From a virus: DNA of 32,262 bases. Location of the stretch: the IMG/VR virus record IMGVR_UViG_3300012920_000139, positions 1 to 32,262 of that record; one strand, written 5' to 3'. The notes beneath the pieces are model-generated. The model ran no database searches. It was not told the origin of the DNA and saw only the letters and a program-made list of their open reading frames with translations. Position numbers and translations under genes: made by a program. Shown in pieces: positions 12,944 through 21,338 of this stretch; position 1 is the first letter of the stretch; each line of letters starts with the position of its first letter.

Positions 12944-14867
12944 ACGTAAACGAACACAGGCTCAAACGCCCGCGCCGAAGCGCGACCGAATAAAGGGCAG
13001 CGCAAAAAACCCGAAAGGCTCGGCGAGTGGATCGCGGGGCGGTATCGAGATCAGTGAGAAGGCGGTTAAGTCGCTCGAAAAAATGCGAGATGAGCACAAC
13101 GCCCGATTTACGAAGAAAAAGCGCCGCGTTGATCTCGGTATGTTGAAAGCCGTATTTAGAAGAGGGGCCGGCGCGTTCAGTGTATCTCATCGGCCTAACA
13201 TGAATCGAACACAATGGGCACTCGCTCGCGTTCGCACGTTCCTCAAACTCGTCGCCACGGGGCAACGTAAAAAGGCATACACGGGCGATCTTGATTTATT
13301 GCCGAAGGGCCACCCGCAACACGTCGAAAAACGAAGCGAACCGGCGAAATACTCTCATATAGATTTTACACCGCCGAAGGGCGTACAAGAGGCGGCGGCA
13401 CGCGCTTTAGAGGTTCGCGAGTCTAAACCCGCTTCTCAAAGAGGTATGACGCCCGTAGGCATCGCGCGAGCTCGCGATCTTAAAAACGGTCGTGAGTTAT
13501 CACCCGACACCGTGCGCCGTATGCTTGCATATTTCACTCGCCACGAATCCGACAAAGAGGGGGCGACGTGGTCGGATCAGGGCAAAGGGTGGCAAGCGTG
13601 GCATGGTTGGGGCGGGGATGCCGGTTTCGCTTTTGCTAGAAAGGTTGTCGGTCAAATGAACGCCGCAGACGAAAAGACTAATACACTCGCATATGGTGAA
13701 TCAACACAACTCAGCGCGCTTTATGAAGTGCCCGAGGGTTTAACGATTGGTAAGCCGTTTAAAACTTTGGGGCTCGGTCCTGTATCGTCTCGGCTCACCG
13801 GTGACGGCATCGGCAAAGAGGTCGATCGTGAGTTGCTCTCTGAATTATTGAGGGTCTATCGAGAGCGACGCGACCGCGACCCCGTAATCATCGATTGGCA
13901 ACACGCGACGAGTCCATATCAAAGCGGCCCGCCGGCACCGCCGGAGAGCGGTAACGCGCTCGGTTTAATCATTGATTTAGAGTTACGCGACGACGGGCTT
14001 TATGCTGTGCCCGCGTACAACGAGCGCGGTTTAAACGTAGTCAATAACGCGGGCGGTGTCCTCTGGTCATCGCCTGAATTTCTCACCGGTGACGTATTCG
14101 ACCGCAGCGGCGGCGAACGCATCGGAGCGGCTCAACTGTTGGCCGTCACACTTACCCCGCGGCCGGCGCAGTCTCACGACCAAATCGACCGCATTACCCT
14201 AAACGAGAGGTTAAACGACATGGATGACATGAGCGTTGATGAGCTGCGGGCAATGCTCGAAGCTAAAGACGAGATGGTCAAGCAACTTGAGGCTAAAATC
14301 AAAGAGATGAAGAGCGACTCTGAGGCGGCGATTAATAAAGCCGGCGAAGAAGACGACGACGATAAGAAGCGCAAGATGACCGAAGAAGAAGACGACGATA
14401 AGAAGCGCAAGATGACCGAAGAAGAAGACGACGATAAGAAGCGCAAGATGACCGACTATAAGCGCATGAGCGAGCAAGCATCGCCCGCGCTTCTCTCTGA
14501 AGTTCAAGCGCTTCGTGATTCAGTCGCAACGCTCAAAGCGGAACGCGATGCGATGCAACGCGACCAAGCGGTCAACGCGCTACTCTCCGAGGGTCGTATC
14601 GCGCCGGTTGATGCCGAAGTCGCGGGCAAGGCATTCGAGCTTCGTGAACTTCAACCGGAGTTTTGGCGACACTTCAGCGAGCGCACCGCGGTCGCGGTTC
14701 CTCTCGCCGAGGTCGGACACGGCGCGAGCGGTGCAGAGGTAAACAAGCAGACTCTCGACGCGCGTATCAAGCAAGTCGCGACCGAGAAATCGATTAGTTA
14801 TAGCGAGGCGCTCGGCGTCGTGCGTCTCGAAGATCCATCATTTTATAATCAAGCATTCGGGGGCTAA
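12936..14867 (+). CDS. Mu I-like prohead protease/scaffold with N-terminal extension
   Basis: This 643-residue protein has three parts. Residues 1-245 are a basic extension holding two motifs I know from separate phage proteins, FRRGAGAFSVSHRP (74-87) and SPDTVRRMLAYFTRHE (189-204) with WGGDAG (225-230). Residues about 265-425 resemble the Mu gpI protease: VIIDWQHA (317-324, H323 a candidate catalytic His), GLYAVPAYNERG and WSSPEF (377-382, S378 or S379 a candidate Ser). Residues 429-643 are a coiled-coil scaffold with acidic-basic repeats (471-506). The protease cuts scaffold and itself during capsid maturation. The long N-terminal fusion is unusual. Start 12936 overlaps the portal stop. Confidence 0.8.
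   Translation: MVKRKRTQAQTPAPKRDRIKGSAKNPKGSASGSRGGIEISEKAVKSLEKMRDEHNARFTKKKRRVDLGMLKAVFRRGAGAFSVSHRPNMNRTQWALARVRTFLKLVATGQRKKAYTGDLDLLPKGHPQHVEKRSEPAKYSHIDFTPPKGVQEAAARALEVRESKPASQRGMTPVGIARARDLKNGRELSPDTVRRMLAYFTRHESDKEGATWSDQGKGWQAWHGWGGDAGFAFARKVVGQMNAADEKTNTLAYGESTQLSALYEVPEGLTIGKPFKTLGLGPVSSRLTGDGIGKEVDRELLSELLRVYRERRDRDPVIIDWQHATSPYQSGPPAPPESGNALGLIIDLELRDDGLYAVPAYNERGLNVVNNAGGVLWSSPEFLTGDVFDRSGGERIGAAQLLAVTLTPRPAQSHDQIDRITLNERLNDMDDMSVDELRAMLEAKDEMVKQLEAKIKEMKSDSEAAINKAGEEDDDDKKRKMTEEEDDDKKRKMTEEEDDDKKRKMTDYKRMSEQASPALLSEVQALRDSVATLKAERDAMQRDQAVNALLSEGRIAPVDAEVAGKAFELRELQPEFWRHFSERTAVAVPLAEVGHGASGAEVNKQTLDARIKQVATEKSISYSEALGVVRLEDPSFYNQAFGG
14220..14867 (+). CDS. Internal in-frame scaffold protein (predicted)
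   Basis: Within the protease gene, ATG 14220 (MDDMSVDELRAMLEAKDEM) is preceded by GAGAGG at 14205-14210, nine bases upstream. Starting here gives a 215-residue product containing only the coiled-coil scaffold part. In Mu the scaffold gpZ is made from an internal start in gene I in the same way. The start falls just after the protease domain ends, which fits a separate scaffold made in excess. Internal translation is inferred from the ribosome binding site and the domain border. Confidence 0.6.
   Translation: MDDMSVDELRAMLEAKDEMVKQLEAKIKEMKSDSEAAINKAGEEDDDDKKRKMTEEEDDDKKRKMTEEEDDDKKRKMTDYKRMSEQASPALLSEVQALRDSVATLKAERDAMQRDQAVNALLSEGRIAPVDAEVAGKAFELRELQPEFWRHFSERTAVAVPLAEVGHGASGAEVNKQTLDARIKQVATEKSISYSEALGVVRLEDPSFYNQAFGG
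14346..14453 (+). repeat. Three 36-bp repeats in the scaffold
   Basis: Units at 14346, 14382 and 14418 encode (E/D)-rich then basic 12-mers, EEEDDDKKRKMT; the last two units are identical and the first differs at one codon. They form an alternating acid-base segment within the scaffold coiled coil. Confidence 0.95.
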
Positions 14868-14869
14868 TC

Positions 14870-15271
14870 ATGGCTAACACTGACAATATTATCTCGATGA
14901 TTGCGGGCGGTGCTATCACCGAATTCGCAGTCGTCTCATTAGACGGAAATGGCAAAGCGGTCGTTACGACTGCCGGTACTGACGAAAAAGTAATCGGCGT
15001 CGCACAACGCGCGGCGAGCGCGGGCGATGCGGTTGAAATCTTGGTCCACGGTATCACGCGAGTGATCGCGGGTGAATCTATCACATTCGCAACGACTCCC
15101 ATTTTGTCGGCGACAACCGCGGGCAAGATTCAAGCGTGCGTTACTAGCGGTGGATCGGCTGATACCACGTTTTACCCGATCGCGCGGGCGTTGCCTAATA
15201 TCAACCAAAAGACCGCAGCAGACGGTGAACAGTTTTTTGCGTTCTTCGTCGGCCCGATGTCTCTAGTATAA
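14870..15271 (+). CDS. DUF2190-like capsid decoration protein
   Basis: This 133-residue protein is beta-rich, rich in Ala, Thr and Gly, with VIGVAQRAASAGDAVEILVHG (about residues 41-61) matching the DUF2190 pattern of small capsid decoration or stabilising proteins, comparable to lambda gpD in role. It starts two bases after the protease-scaffold stop, and the major capsid gene follows 12 bases after it with AAGGAG between them. Position and pattern agree well. Trimeric decoration of the head is inferred from the family. Confidence 0.75.
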   Translation: MANTDNIISMIAGGAITEFAVVSLDGNGKAVVTTAGTDEKVIGVAQRAASAGDAVEILVHGITRVIAGESITFATTPILSATTAGKIQACVTSGGSADTTFYPIARALPNINQKTAADGEQFFAFFVGPMSLV

Positions 15272-15283
15272 GGAGTCGCTTTT

Positions 15284-16282
15284 ATGGCTAGTCAGTATAG
15301 TAATTTACACCCAGTCGATCAGATTCTAACGAGTCTCGTCGTTGAATCGGTTCCTAGTGATAATCAGCTTATCGCCGATCGTATTTTTGAGAATATCAAT
15401 ATCCCTGAGCGATCCGGAACCCTTTTGCTCGAAGAGACTCGAAACTTTATGGGAGCGGGTGCCGGCCTTGATCTTGAACGCGCCGCCGGCGCGAGCCGTG
15501 CCACGATTGGCGGGTTTGATCGCTCATCGCAGACATTCAAAGCGTTGATTTATGCGGCCGCTGATTCGATCGCGATGGAGGACATTTTCGATTCGCAGTA
15601 TGCCGGCAGCGAAGAAGCGCGACTTGCTAAAAAGGTTTCTCGCGTGATGAAGCTCGCACGCGAGAAGCGCGCCGCCGATCTGCTCTTTGATACCGCATCA
15701 TTTAACAGCTCAGCGGCGAGCGCGAATTTTGACGCGGCCGGCGCTACTCCTCTCACCGATCTTCACCAGTTAAAAGATACGGTTTTTCAGGCGGCGCACG
15801 GCATCAACCCCGACTCGCTGATTTTCGGTCGCAAGGCGTTTAGGGCGCTTGCTCGTAATCCCGAGGTTCGCGGATATGTCGGCGACTCTTCACAGGCCGG
15901 CGCGTTCTCATCGGGTAACCAGATCTTGAACGATGAGGCGGTTTTGAGCGTTCTTCGTGACGTGCTCGGGATCCCTAATATCTACGTCGGCGCGGCGCTT
16001 CAAGACACCGCGAAGATCGGCGCGACTTCTAGCGAGTCGTTCATTTGGGATGGTACGAAACTCTTTATGGGTATCCTCAAGGGTTCCGACTCTATCGTAC
16101 AAAAGTCAGGCAACGTTAAGGGTATGCCCGTCGCCGCTTTAAACTTCCAGTTCAGCGGCATGGTCGCGGGTCAATACGACTCGCTCGATCGCACGCGCCG
16201 TTATGTATACGCCGAAGAGGTCCATCAGTTTAAGGCTATTGATTCGACGCTCGGTCACGTCCTCACCGGTTGTCATAGCTGA
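15284..16282 (+). CDS. Major capsid protein, HK97-fold type
   Basis: This 332-residue protein directly follows protease, scaffold and decoration genes. It begins with an N-terminal arm, then a helical segment with many charged residues (EEARLAKKVSRVMKLAREKRAADLL, about 109-133), a spine-helix-like region with LIFGRKAFRALARNPEV (about 179-195), and a C-terminal beta region. The pattern and gene order fit HK97-like capsid proteins of Mu-like and marine siphoviruses. The strong AAGGAG ribosome binding site nine bases upstream fits high expression. No separate delta domain was identified. Confidence 0.85.
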   Translation: MASQYSNLHPVDQILTSLVVESVPSDNQLIADRIFENINIPERSGTLLLEETRNFMGAGAGLDLERAAGASRATIGGFDRSSQTFKALIYAAADSIAMEDIFDSQYAGSEEARLAKKVSRVMKLAREKRAADLLFDTASFNSSAASANFDAAGATPLTDLHQLKDTVFQAAHGINPDSLIFGRKAFRALARNPEVRGYVGDSSQAGAFSSGNQILNDEAVLSVLRDVLGIPNIYVGAALQDTAKIGATSSESFIWDGTKLFMGILKGSDSIVQKSGNVKGMPVAALNFQFSGMVAGQYDSLDRTRRYVYAEEVHQFKAIDSTLGHVLTGCHS

Positions 16283-16288
16283 TGCATC

Positions 16289-17203
16289 ATGAGTTTAGAT
16301 TGGCCCCCTCAACACGTCACTTTAAGCGAAGATGACGCGGATCAACGCGCGGTCGATGACCTCACCGCGCAAGTAAAAGGTCAACGGGGGCCGATCGCGA
16401 CCATTGTGCGAGCTCGGCGAGATCAACTCAAAGCCGAGATCAGCACCGAACGCGCTTTTAAACGTGGTTTAGTTCAGGCGCAAAAACAACTAATAAGCGA
16501 CATAATGACGGCGGCCGACAACCCCGAATCACTCGCGGTTTTGTTGAGTCCTGATGCTGATCTAACCACGTTTATACTTCAAAGCGGACTCGGCGACGCA
16601 CTCGCCGATTTTATCGCGTCAACTGATGATATTAAAGACGCGATGACAAACGGGTTGAGCGCGGTTGGTATTGATCCGGCCGCGTCGACTCAACCTCAAT
16701 TAGATTTTCTTCAAGCGCAAGCGGCCAACGCTATTTTTGAAGATGTAATCGCACCGGACTTTAAAAGCGCCGTGCGCTCGGCGTTGACGTCGGTAGTTCA
16801 AGAGATACCGTTAACAGTTGTTAAAAGTAATCTCGAGATGCGGTTACAACGCTCCACCGGTCGACAGTTGACCGAAATTAGAACTCAGGTTTCAGAGTAC
16901 GGCCGATCGATCACGGCGACCGCGGCGGCCGCTGCTGATCTCGATTTATATCTATATACGGGCCCAGTTGATGGAATCGTCCGACCGTTTTGTAAACAAC
17001 TCGTTAATCTCGTCGTTGATGAGAAACAAATGAGTCAATTAAACAACGGGCAAGGTCGACCTGTTAAAACCTCATGCGGCGGGTATAACTGCCGGCACAG
17101 TTGGTCACCAGTGACCGCGGGGTTTGTCGAAGCGGCCGACCTTAAACGAGCAACCGCGAGCGACATTAAAGACGCAAACAAAGCGGCGAGAAAGAGGAGA
17201 TGA
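16289..17203 (+). CDS. MuF-like minor head protein
   Basis: This 304-residue protein has a long helical N-terminal part and a C-terminal segment with GPVDGIVRPFCKQLV (about 229-243), a strand-loop region, and CGGYNCRHSW (about 263-272). The motif of Cys, then Gly-Tyr-x-Cys-Arg-His near the C-terminus resembles the Phage_Mu_F/SPP1 gp7 head-morphogenesis domain, which sits inside the head and can be ejected with DNA. It starts seven bases after the capsid stop. Here it follows the capsid gene rather than the portal, a less common order. Its stop overlaps the next start (ATGA). Confidence 0.65.
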   Translation: MSLDWPPQHVTLSEDDADQRAVDDLTAQVKGQRGPIATIVRARRDQLKAEISTERAFKRGLVQAQKQLISDIMTAADNPESLAVLLSPDADLTTFILQSGLGDALADFIASTDDIKDAMTNGLSAVGIDPAASTQPQLDFLQAQAANAIFEDVIAPDFKSAVRSALTSVVQEIPLTVVKSNLEMRLQRSTGRQLTEIRTQVSEYGRSITATAAAAADLDLYLYTGPVDGIVRPFCKQLVNLVVDEKQMSQLNNGQGRPVKTSCGGYNCRHSWSPVTAGFVEAADLKRATASDIKDANKAARKRR

Positions 17204-18150
17204 TGTTAAAAGCGGTCAAGGATCAGATTTATCATTTCATTTGGAACCCGCCGGCCCCGTATGCGCCGACGCCGTCGATTACTGTTAAACTCAGCGGCGG
17301 CGACTACACTGCGAATTTTACGCAATCGCGAACCGACGCGACTGTAACCACAATCGCGAATGATCGACGTACTTTAACACTAAGCGCACCGATCGCGACC
17401 GCTTTAGAACGTGACGAGATCAAAGCTTTTTTAAAAACCGACCGTGACACTTTTTATGCTGTAACCGTTAGTAGATTAGGCGGCTCGGCGGCGATACTCG
17501 CCGAACCTCTCCCCCGTGAAATTGATCTCACATCATCGGCGACGCTTAATTTTACGATGAGCACGGTGGACATACCCGCGGCCAATCTCGACACGTCGGG
17601 AACGTATCCATATACTATTTCATTCACCGACACCGCCGGCGCTTCGCACGTAGAAACGGGGTTGCTAAAAGTCACCCCGCGACCATTCAACACCGGACTA
17701 TCTCACGACGAGCTCGTCGCGCAAATGGCGAATCTTGCCGACATGGTGCCCCGTCGTCAATCCGATTTTACCCCGCAGATCAGCGCGGCGCTTGATGATA
17801 TCGCGTTACGCATTCGCGACCATGTCGTCGCCGACGGGGTAACCGAAGACGAAGTGTTTAATCAACAAGCATTCATGCGGGCTCATGTATATTGTACAGC
17901 CGCTCTCATCTATGAAATGTCGCAACTCTTCGACGCTGCGAACGCTATGCGCGAGCGTTGCGAGGAATTGCTAGAGGTCGCACTAAGAAGCATTACACTT
18001 GACCTCGACGGCGACGGGGTTATCGATGAGGGCGAGAGCGATTTGCGCCGCGTCGGTGGTAATGCTCAAGATTTTCGTGCATCGTGGAAGACATACACGA
18101 AGACCGAGAACGATTCATTTTTTACACCCGCGAGAGGACAACGGCACTAA
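17200..18150 (+). CDS. Head-tail connector candidate with EF-hand-like loop
   Basis: This 316-residue protein has a beta-rich N-terminal half (about 1-165) and a helical C-terminal half. The latter resembles head-tail adaptor proteins, with long helices in DELVAQMANLADMV and AFMRAHVYCTAALIYEMSQ. A canonical calcium-loop pattern D268-x-D270-x-D272-G-x-I-D276-x-x-E279 lies near the C-terminus. AGAGGAG lies just before ATG 17200; ATG 17203 is equally possible. Position between head genes and tail completion genes supports a neck role. The N-terminal beta domain may instead be a virion decoration. The function is inferred mainly from place. Confidence 0.55.
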   Translation: MMLKAVKDQIYHFIWNPPAPYAPTPSITVKLSGGDYTANFTQSRTDATVTTIANDRRTLTLSAPIATALERDEIKAFLKTDRDTFYAVTVSRLGGSAAILAEPLPREIDLTSSATLNFTMSTVDIPAANLDTSGTYPYTISFTDTAGASHVETGLLKVTPRPFNTGLSHDELVAQMANLADMVPRRQSDFTPQISAALDDIALRIRDHVVADGVTEDEVFNQQAFMRAHVYCTAALIYEMSQLFDAANAMRERCEELLEVALRSITLDLDGDGVIDEGESDLRRVGGNAQDFRASWKTYTKTENDSFFTPARGQRH

Positions 18151-18657
18151 ATGACGAGTAAAGTGACTCTAAAAATACCCCGCGTCATTTGGGGCGCTCG
18201 CGATACGATGCGACTCGCGAGTGATACGCTCGCCTCGATTAAATTGAGGACGAGCCGCGGCATTGATGCAAACGGGGTTGAATTCGACGACTACTCAACA
18301 AACGCGATTTATGTCTCAAAACGCGGCGCACGTCTAAAACCGAAGGGCGGTCGGCCATCGCGAACGGGTCGGAGTATTTTCTACTCAGGCGGTTACGCTC
18401 AATATAAAAAGCAATCGCGCAACCCTCGCGGGGGAACAAGTACAAGCGCCGAAGTCGATCTAGTGTTGAGCGGCAACATGATGAATAATCTAGTGATTAA
18501 AGAAGCAACCGCCAATCATTTTGTAATCGGGCTAACTAAACATGCTCAATATGGTTACGCCGTAAATCGAAAACGTGAGTTTTTAGGACTGACTAAAAAG
18601 GATCGTGAGATACTCGTTAAGGCAGTCGAGATCGAATTGAGAAAGCGATTAACATGA
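18151..18657 (+). CDS. Virion-morphogenesis / HK97 gp10-like tail completion protein
   Basis: This 168-residue basic protein carries GIDANGVEFDDYSTNAIY (about 37-54), YSGGYAQYK (about 75-83), LVLSGNMMNNLVIKEA (108-123), and REFLGLTKKD near the end (about 149-158). This succession is typical of Mu gpG-like virion morphogenesis and gp10-like proteins, which complete the head-tail junction. Its ATG directly abuts the preceding stop, and its stop overlaps the next start. The C-terminal FLGLT-x-D motif gives most of the support. Confidence 0.75.
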   Translation: MTSKVTLKIPRVIWGARDTMRLASDTLASIKLRTSRGIDANGVEFDDYSTNAIYVSKRGARLKPKGGRPSRTGRSIFYSGGYAQYKKQSRNPRGGTSTSAEVDLVLSGNMMNNLVIKEATANHFVIGLTKHAQYGYAVNRKREFLGLTKKDREILVKAVEIELRKRLT

Positions 18658-19109
18658 GCCAAGGCATACAAGCGGCGCTGAGCTATTTACAAGCTCAAAT
18701 CGAAGCGATCGATCCAAAGAGCGACCCTCATCATGGATTTGTATGCTATGACGCCGGCGCGGGGTCAGTACCTCCACTCGAACAACGGCCGAACTCTAAC
18801 CGCTTTTTTGATATGCTGATTCGGGACTATCCGACCGATGATGGGGCGGCCGGTTTAAGTGGTCGTCGCCGCGCCGTGATTGATTGTCGTGTTCGTTATG
18901 ACATACCGGATGATTTTAATTATCTTCAGCGTGTTATCAGTGAAGACGCCGAGAAGATTCTAACGACGCTCAAAGGGCCGGTTTATTCGCTCGAAACGAC
19001 GGGCATAGTTTCAGTCATACCCGAGCAACCGATGGTCGAACCGCTCAACCTCGAAGAAACCGCGCACCTTTTAACGGTGCCTTTCACACTTTTATTTTTG
19101 GAGAGTTAA
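18654..19109 (+). CDS. Tail terminator-like protein
   Basis: This 151-residue protein lies between the tail completion gene and the tail tube gene, where tail terminators (lambda gpU-like) are found. It has a helical start (IQAALSYLQAQIEAI), a central region with RRRAVIDCRVRYDIPDDFNY, and an alternating beta C-terminus, matching the mixed alpha-beta layout of the family. Terminators cap the growing tail tube and join it to the head. No specific catalytic motif is expected. The call rests on size, order and secondary-structure impression. Confidence 0.6.
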   Translation: MSQGIQAALSYLQAQIEAIDPKSDPHHGFVCYDAGAGSVPPLEQRPNSNRFFDMLIRDYPTDDGAAGLSGRRRAVIDCRVRYDIPDDFNYLQRVISEDAEKILTTLKGPVYSLETTGIVSVIPEQPMVEPLNLEETAHLLTVPFTLLFLES

Positions 19110-19112
19110 AAA

Positions 19113-20405
19113 ATGACAGTTACTCACCGATCTCTCGGCGTTGCGGTTGAAACCGCTTACGCCTCAATCAGTACATCAACGGGCCGACCCGACAACAGCG
19201 GTTTAACGTATGTCTCGATTCCATGCGAGCGCGACCCGATTATCATAGCCGGCGAGCCGGTCGCATCAGAGCGCCTTGACGCCCGTGATGGTAATTACAA
19301 TTTACCTCCTGAACCCGACACGATGTATAACGGCGGTTCGCGGGTACGTCGTCGCACGGGTCAAGTCGTCGTAAGAGTCGACCTCACCACGATCGGCACG
19401 GGGGCCGCTGACTATAGCGCAAATTATCTCGGTTATCTCTTCGGCGCGGGTTTTAAGACGCGAGTGCCAACAAACTCGAGCGACACAGTTTCATCAATCG
19501 CAAACACCAACACTTACGCACCGACCGCGGCACCCGCCGAGGCAGACGTCGGCACGTTGCTCGGTGCCGAACTCAGCGGCCGCGCGGAATATTCAGCGAT
19601 CACTGATAACGACGAAGGCGGATCGGTTAAGATCTCGCCCGCGCTTTCGGCAGCGTTCACGGGTACGCCGACAATTCGACACCTGCAAACGTGGTACATG
19701 CCAGGTCGTGACCTCACCGGCACCCGCGAGCATTCTTTGAGTTTTAGAGTCGACGGGGTAAACTTCCGATCTTATGCCTACGGGTGCGTTTTAGAGTCGC
19801 TCAATATCTCTCTCGACTCCGGTAGACTCATGGCCGAATTCACGTATCAAGCGGCGGTCATTCAAGACGATCATGGTAGTGCAGGCGGGCCGATCGAACC
19901 GGTTTACAACACCGGCGCGGCTCAATTGTTTCGCGGTGCGTATGTGGTCGCGTCGAGTACGTCGCCGACGTCACTATCAAACGCGACGAGCGGCGATACA
20001 CTCGGGCGCACTCAACTCGCCGCCGAAGACTTCAGTTTAAGCGTAACGAATACGCTAACACCTCTCGGTCATAGCAACGACCTCGCCGCTATGTCGGGCA
20101 TGGAGATCAGCGAATCAACTGTTGAATTATCGTTGACGTTAAGCACCGTAAACACCGCGATCAACGAGGACTATTTTAACCGCACGGTTAGACAAATTCT
20201 CGTCGGTACTGGTCCGATAGGCGATGGCCTAGGGTGTGCGATCATGTTACCCGCTGCGATGCTTACAAATGACCCTTCGGTTTATGACGTAAGCGGCAAT
20301 GATATCGTGCGCCAATCTTTGACGTATCAGCAAAGTCGCTTCGGCGGCGATGTAGTCGAGACAAACGCGGGTAACTCACCTTTTAGAATTGGTTTAGGGA
20401 TTTAA
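19113..20405 (+). CDS. Major tail tube protein
   Basis: This 430-residue beta-rich protein stands between the terminator and the tail chaperone pair, the usual place of the tail tube. It is rich in Thr, Ser, Gly and Asp, with no membrane segment. A start like HRSLGVAVETAYAS and segments such as LTGTREHSLSFRVDGV and DLAAMSGMEISESTVELSL fit tube proteins with repeated beta sandwiches. It is longer than the common 150-250 residues, so it may carry an extra surface domain. AGTTAAAAAATG precedes the start. Confidence 0.7.
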   Translation: MTVTHRSLGVAVETAYASISTSTGRPDNSGLTYVSIPCERDPIIIAGEPVASERLDARDGNYNLPPEPDTMYNGGSRVRRRTGQVVVRVDLTTIGTGAADYSANYLGYLFGAGFKTRVPTNSSDTVSSIANTNTYAPTAAPAEADVGTLLGAELSGRAEYSAITDNDEGGSVKISPALSAAFTGTPTIRHLQTWYMPGRDLTGTREHSLSFRVDGVNFRSYAYGCVLESLNISLDSGRLMAEFTYQAAVIQDDHGSAGGPIEPVYNTGAAQLFRGAYVVASSTSPTSLSNATSGDTLGRTQLAAEDFSLSVTNTLTPLGHSNDLAAMSGMEISESTVELSLTLSTVNTAINEDYFNRTVRQILVGTGPIGDGLGCAIMLPAAMLTNDPSVYDVSGNDIVRQSLTYQQSRFGGDVVETNAGNSPFRIGLGI

Positions 20406-20406
20406 T

Positions 20407-20919
20407 ATGGCGCTTCGCTTTCTCACATCATCAGATATGTCGATTGATATAGTTGTCACTTGTGACGACGCGGTCGAATGCACCGAAGAGCAACGCTCAC
20501 AATATTTAGAAACCGGCGAGCTCGGTGCGCTTGATGTAGTAAGAGACGACGCGACGCGGTTTAATATTAAAGCGCTGTCACCCGCCGAACGCGAGCAAGC
20601 CGAGGCAAACGCGGGCGCTTTGACTCGCTCGGAGTTAGGGCGCTTGTTGTGGAGTGAAGCACCGAACGACACGACCGAGCGGGCGAAATGGCATCATGAT
20701 TTAGATGATGATGAGCGCGTGGCTATGTCTGAGTACCAACAGTATCTCAACCGCGTTTATGTTGAGATGATCCGCGCCGCGCTCGTCTCCATCGATGGCG
20801 AACCCGCCGACGTTGATCAGCTGCAAATGATCCGACCTGAACCCGCAAGGATTCAAACGATCAGCGAGCTTGTCTTGCACATTCAAAGGATTTCATTACT
20901 CGGTATTGAGGGAAAATGA
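20407..20919 (+). CDS. Tail assembly chaperone, short form (lambda G-like)
   Basis: This 170-residue acidic, helical protein sits between tail tube and tape measure, the invariant place of tail assembly chaperones. It ends in codons GAG GGA AAA TGA. The bases GGGAAAA (20910-20916) are a classical -1 slippery heptamer in the correct phase, placed directly before the stop. The short form is made by normal termination; a fraction of ribosomes should shift into the next frame and make a fusion. Chaperones of this type bind the tape measure and recruit tube subunits. Confidence 0.8.
   Translation: MALRFLTSSDMSIDIVVTCDDAVECTEEQRSQYLETGELGALDVVRDDATRFNIKALSPAEREQAEANAGALTRSELGRLLWSEAPNDTTERAKWHHDLDDDERVAMSEYQQYLNRVYVEMIRAALVSIDGEPADVDQLQMIRPEPARIQTISELVLHIQRISLLGIEGK
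20910..20916 (+). promoter_or_regulatory. Programmed -1 frameshift site GGGAAAA
   Basis: Zero-frame codons are G GGA AAA followed by TGA. After slipping back one base, reading continues GGG AAA ATG ATC ACC, exactly the frame of the downstream ORF. This mirrors the lambda G/GT site (GGGAAAG). The predicted fusion is 310 residues. Confidence 0.8.
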
Positions 20920-21338
20920 TCACCGCGGCGTCGGTATGGTTAGGTCATGCCGGCGGCCGCTCATGGTCATGTGATCAATGTAGAGATAAAAAAGGGTTGC
21001 GCGCACTTCGTGGCAATTGCGGCGGGCCGTTTCGTGAGGATTTGCCCCAATCGCGACGCGATGACCGCGGGGTATTCGTGCCCGCGTATCGGATCGCCCC
21101 CGATTGCGATGAGACGTTTTCAGAGTATGAGTTTAGATCGTGCCCCGTCGCGGGTGTCAATCAACTCGCCCCGCTCATCGGCGCTTACAATCGGCACCGC
21201 TCCGGCCTGTATCCGTTGTCTCATGCATACCCATCACCATCATGCGCTTTGATTGATGTGATGGAGACGCTAGAATCAAACCGAAACTCGGCGACGTTGC
21301 GGGCACAAAAACGAATGATAGATGAAAGTAAATCATGA
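20916..21338 (+). CDS. Tail assembly chaperone extension (lambda T-like part of GT)
   Basis: This frame adds 140 residues to the upstream chaperone through the -1 shift; the first codon after the shift happens to be ATG, which also overlaps the upstream stop (ATGA), so separate translation is possible. The segment has CDQC (about 19-22), another Cys at 35, a Cys in APDCDE, CPV and a late Cys, suggesting a metal-binding module. The end overlaps the tape measure start as ATGA (21335-21338). Frameshifted extensions of this type contact the tape measure in long-tailed phages. Confidence 0.75.
   Translation: MITAASVWLGHAGGRSWSCDQCRDKKGLRALRGNCGGPFREDLPQSRRDDRGVFVPAYRIAPDCDETFSEYEFRSCPVAGVNQLAPLIGAYNRHRSGLYPLSHAYPSPSCALIDVMETLESNRNSATLRAQKRMIDESKS

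Noticed and set aside
14174-14529. Minus-strand hydrophobic repeat frames opposite the scaffold
   Set aside because: Produced by the 36-bp repeat read in reverse; no ribosome binding site, and the + strand gene is well supported.
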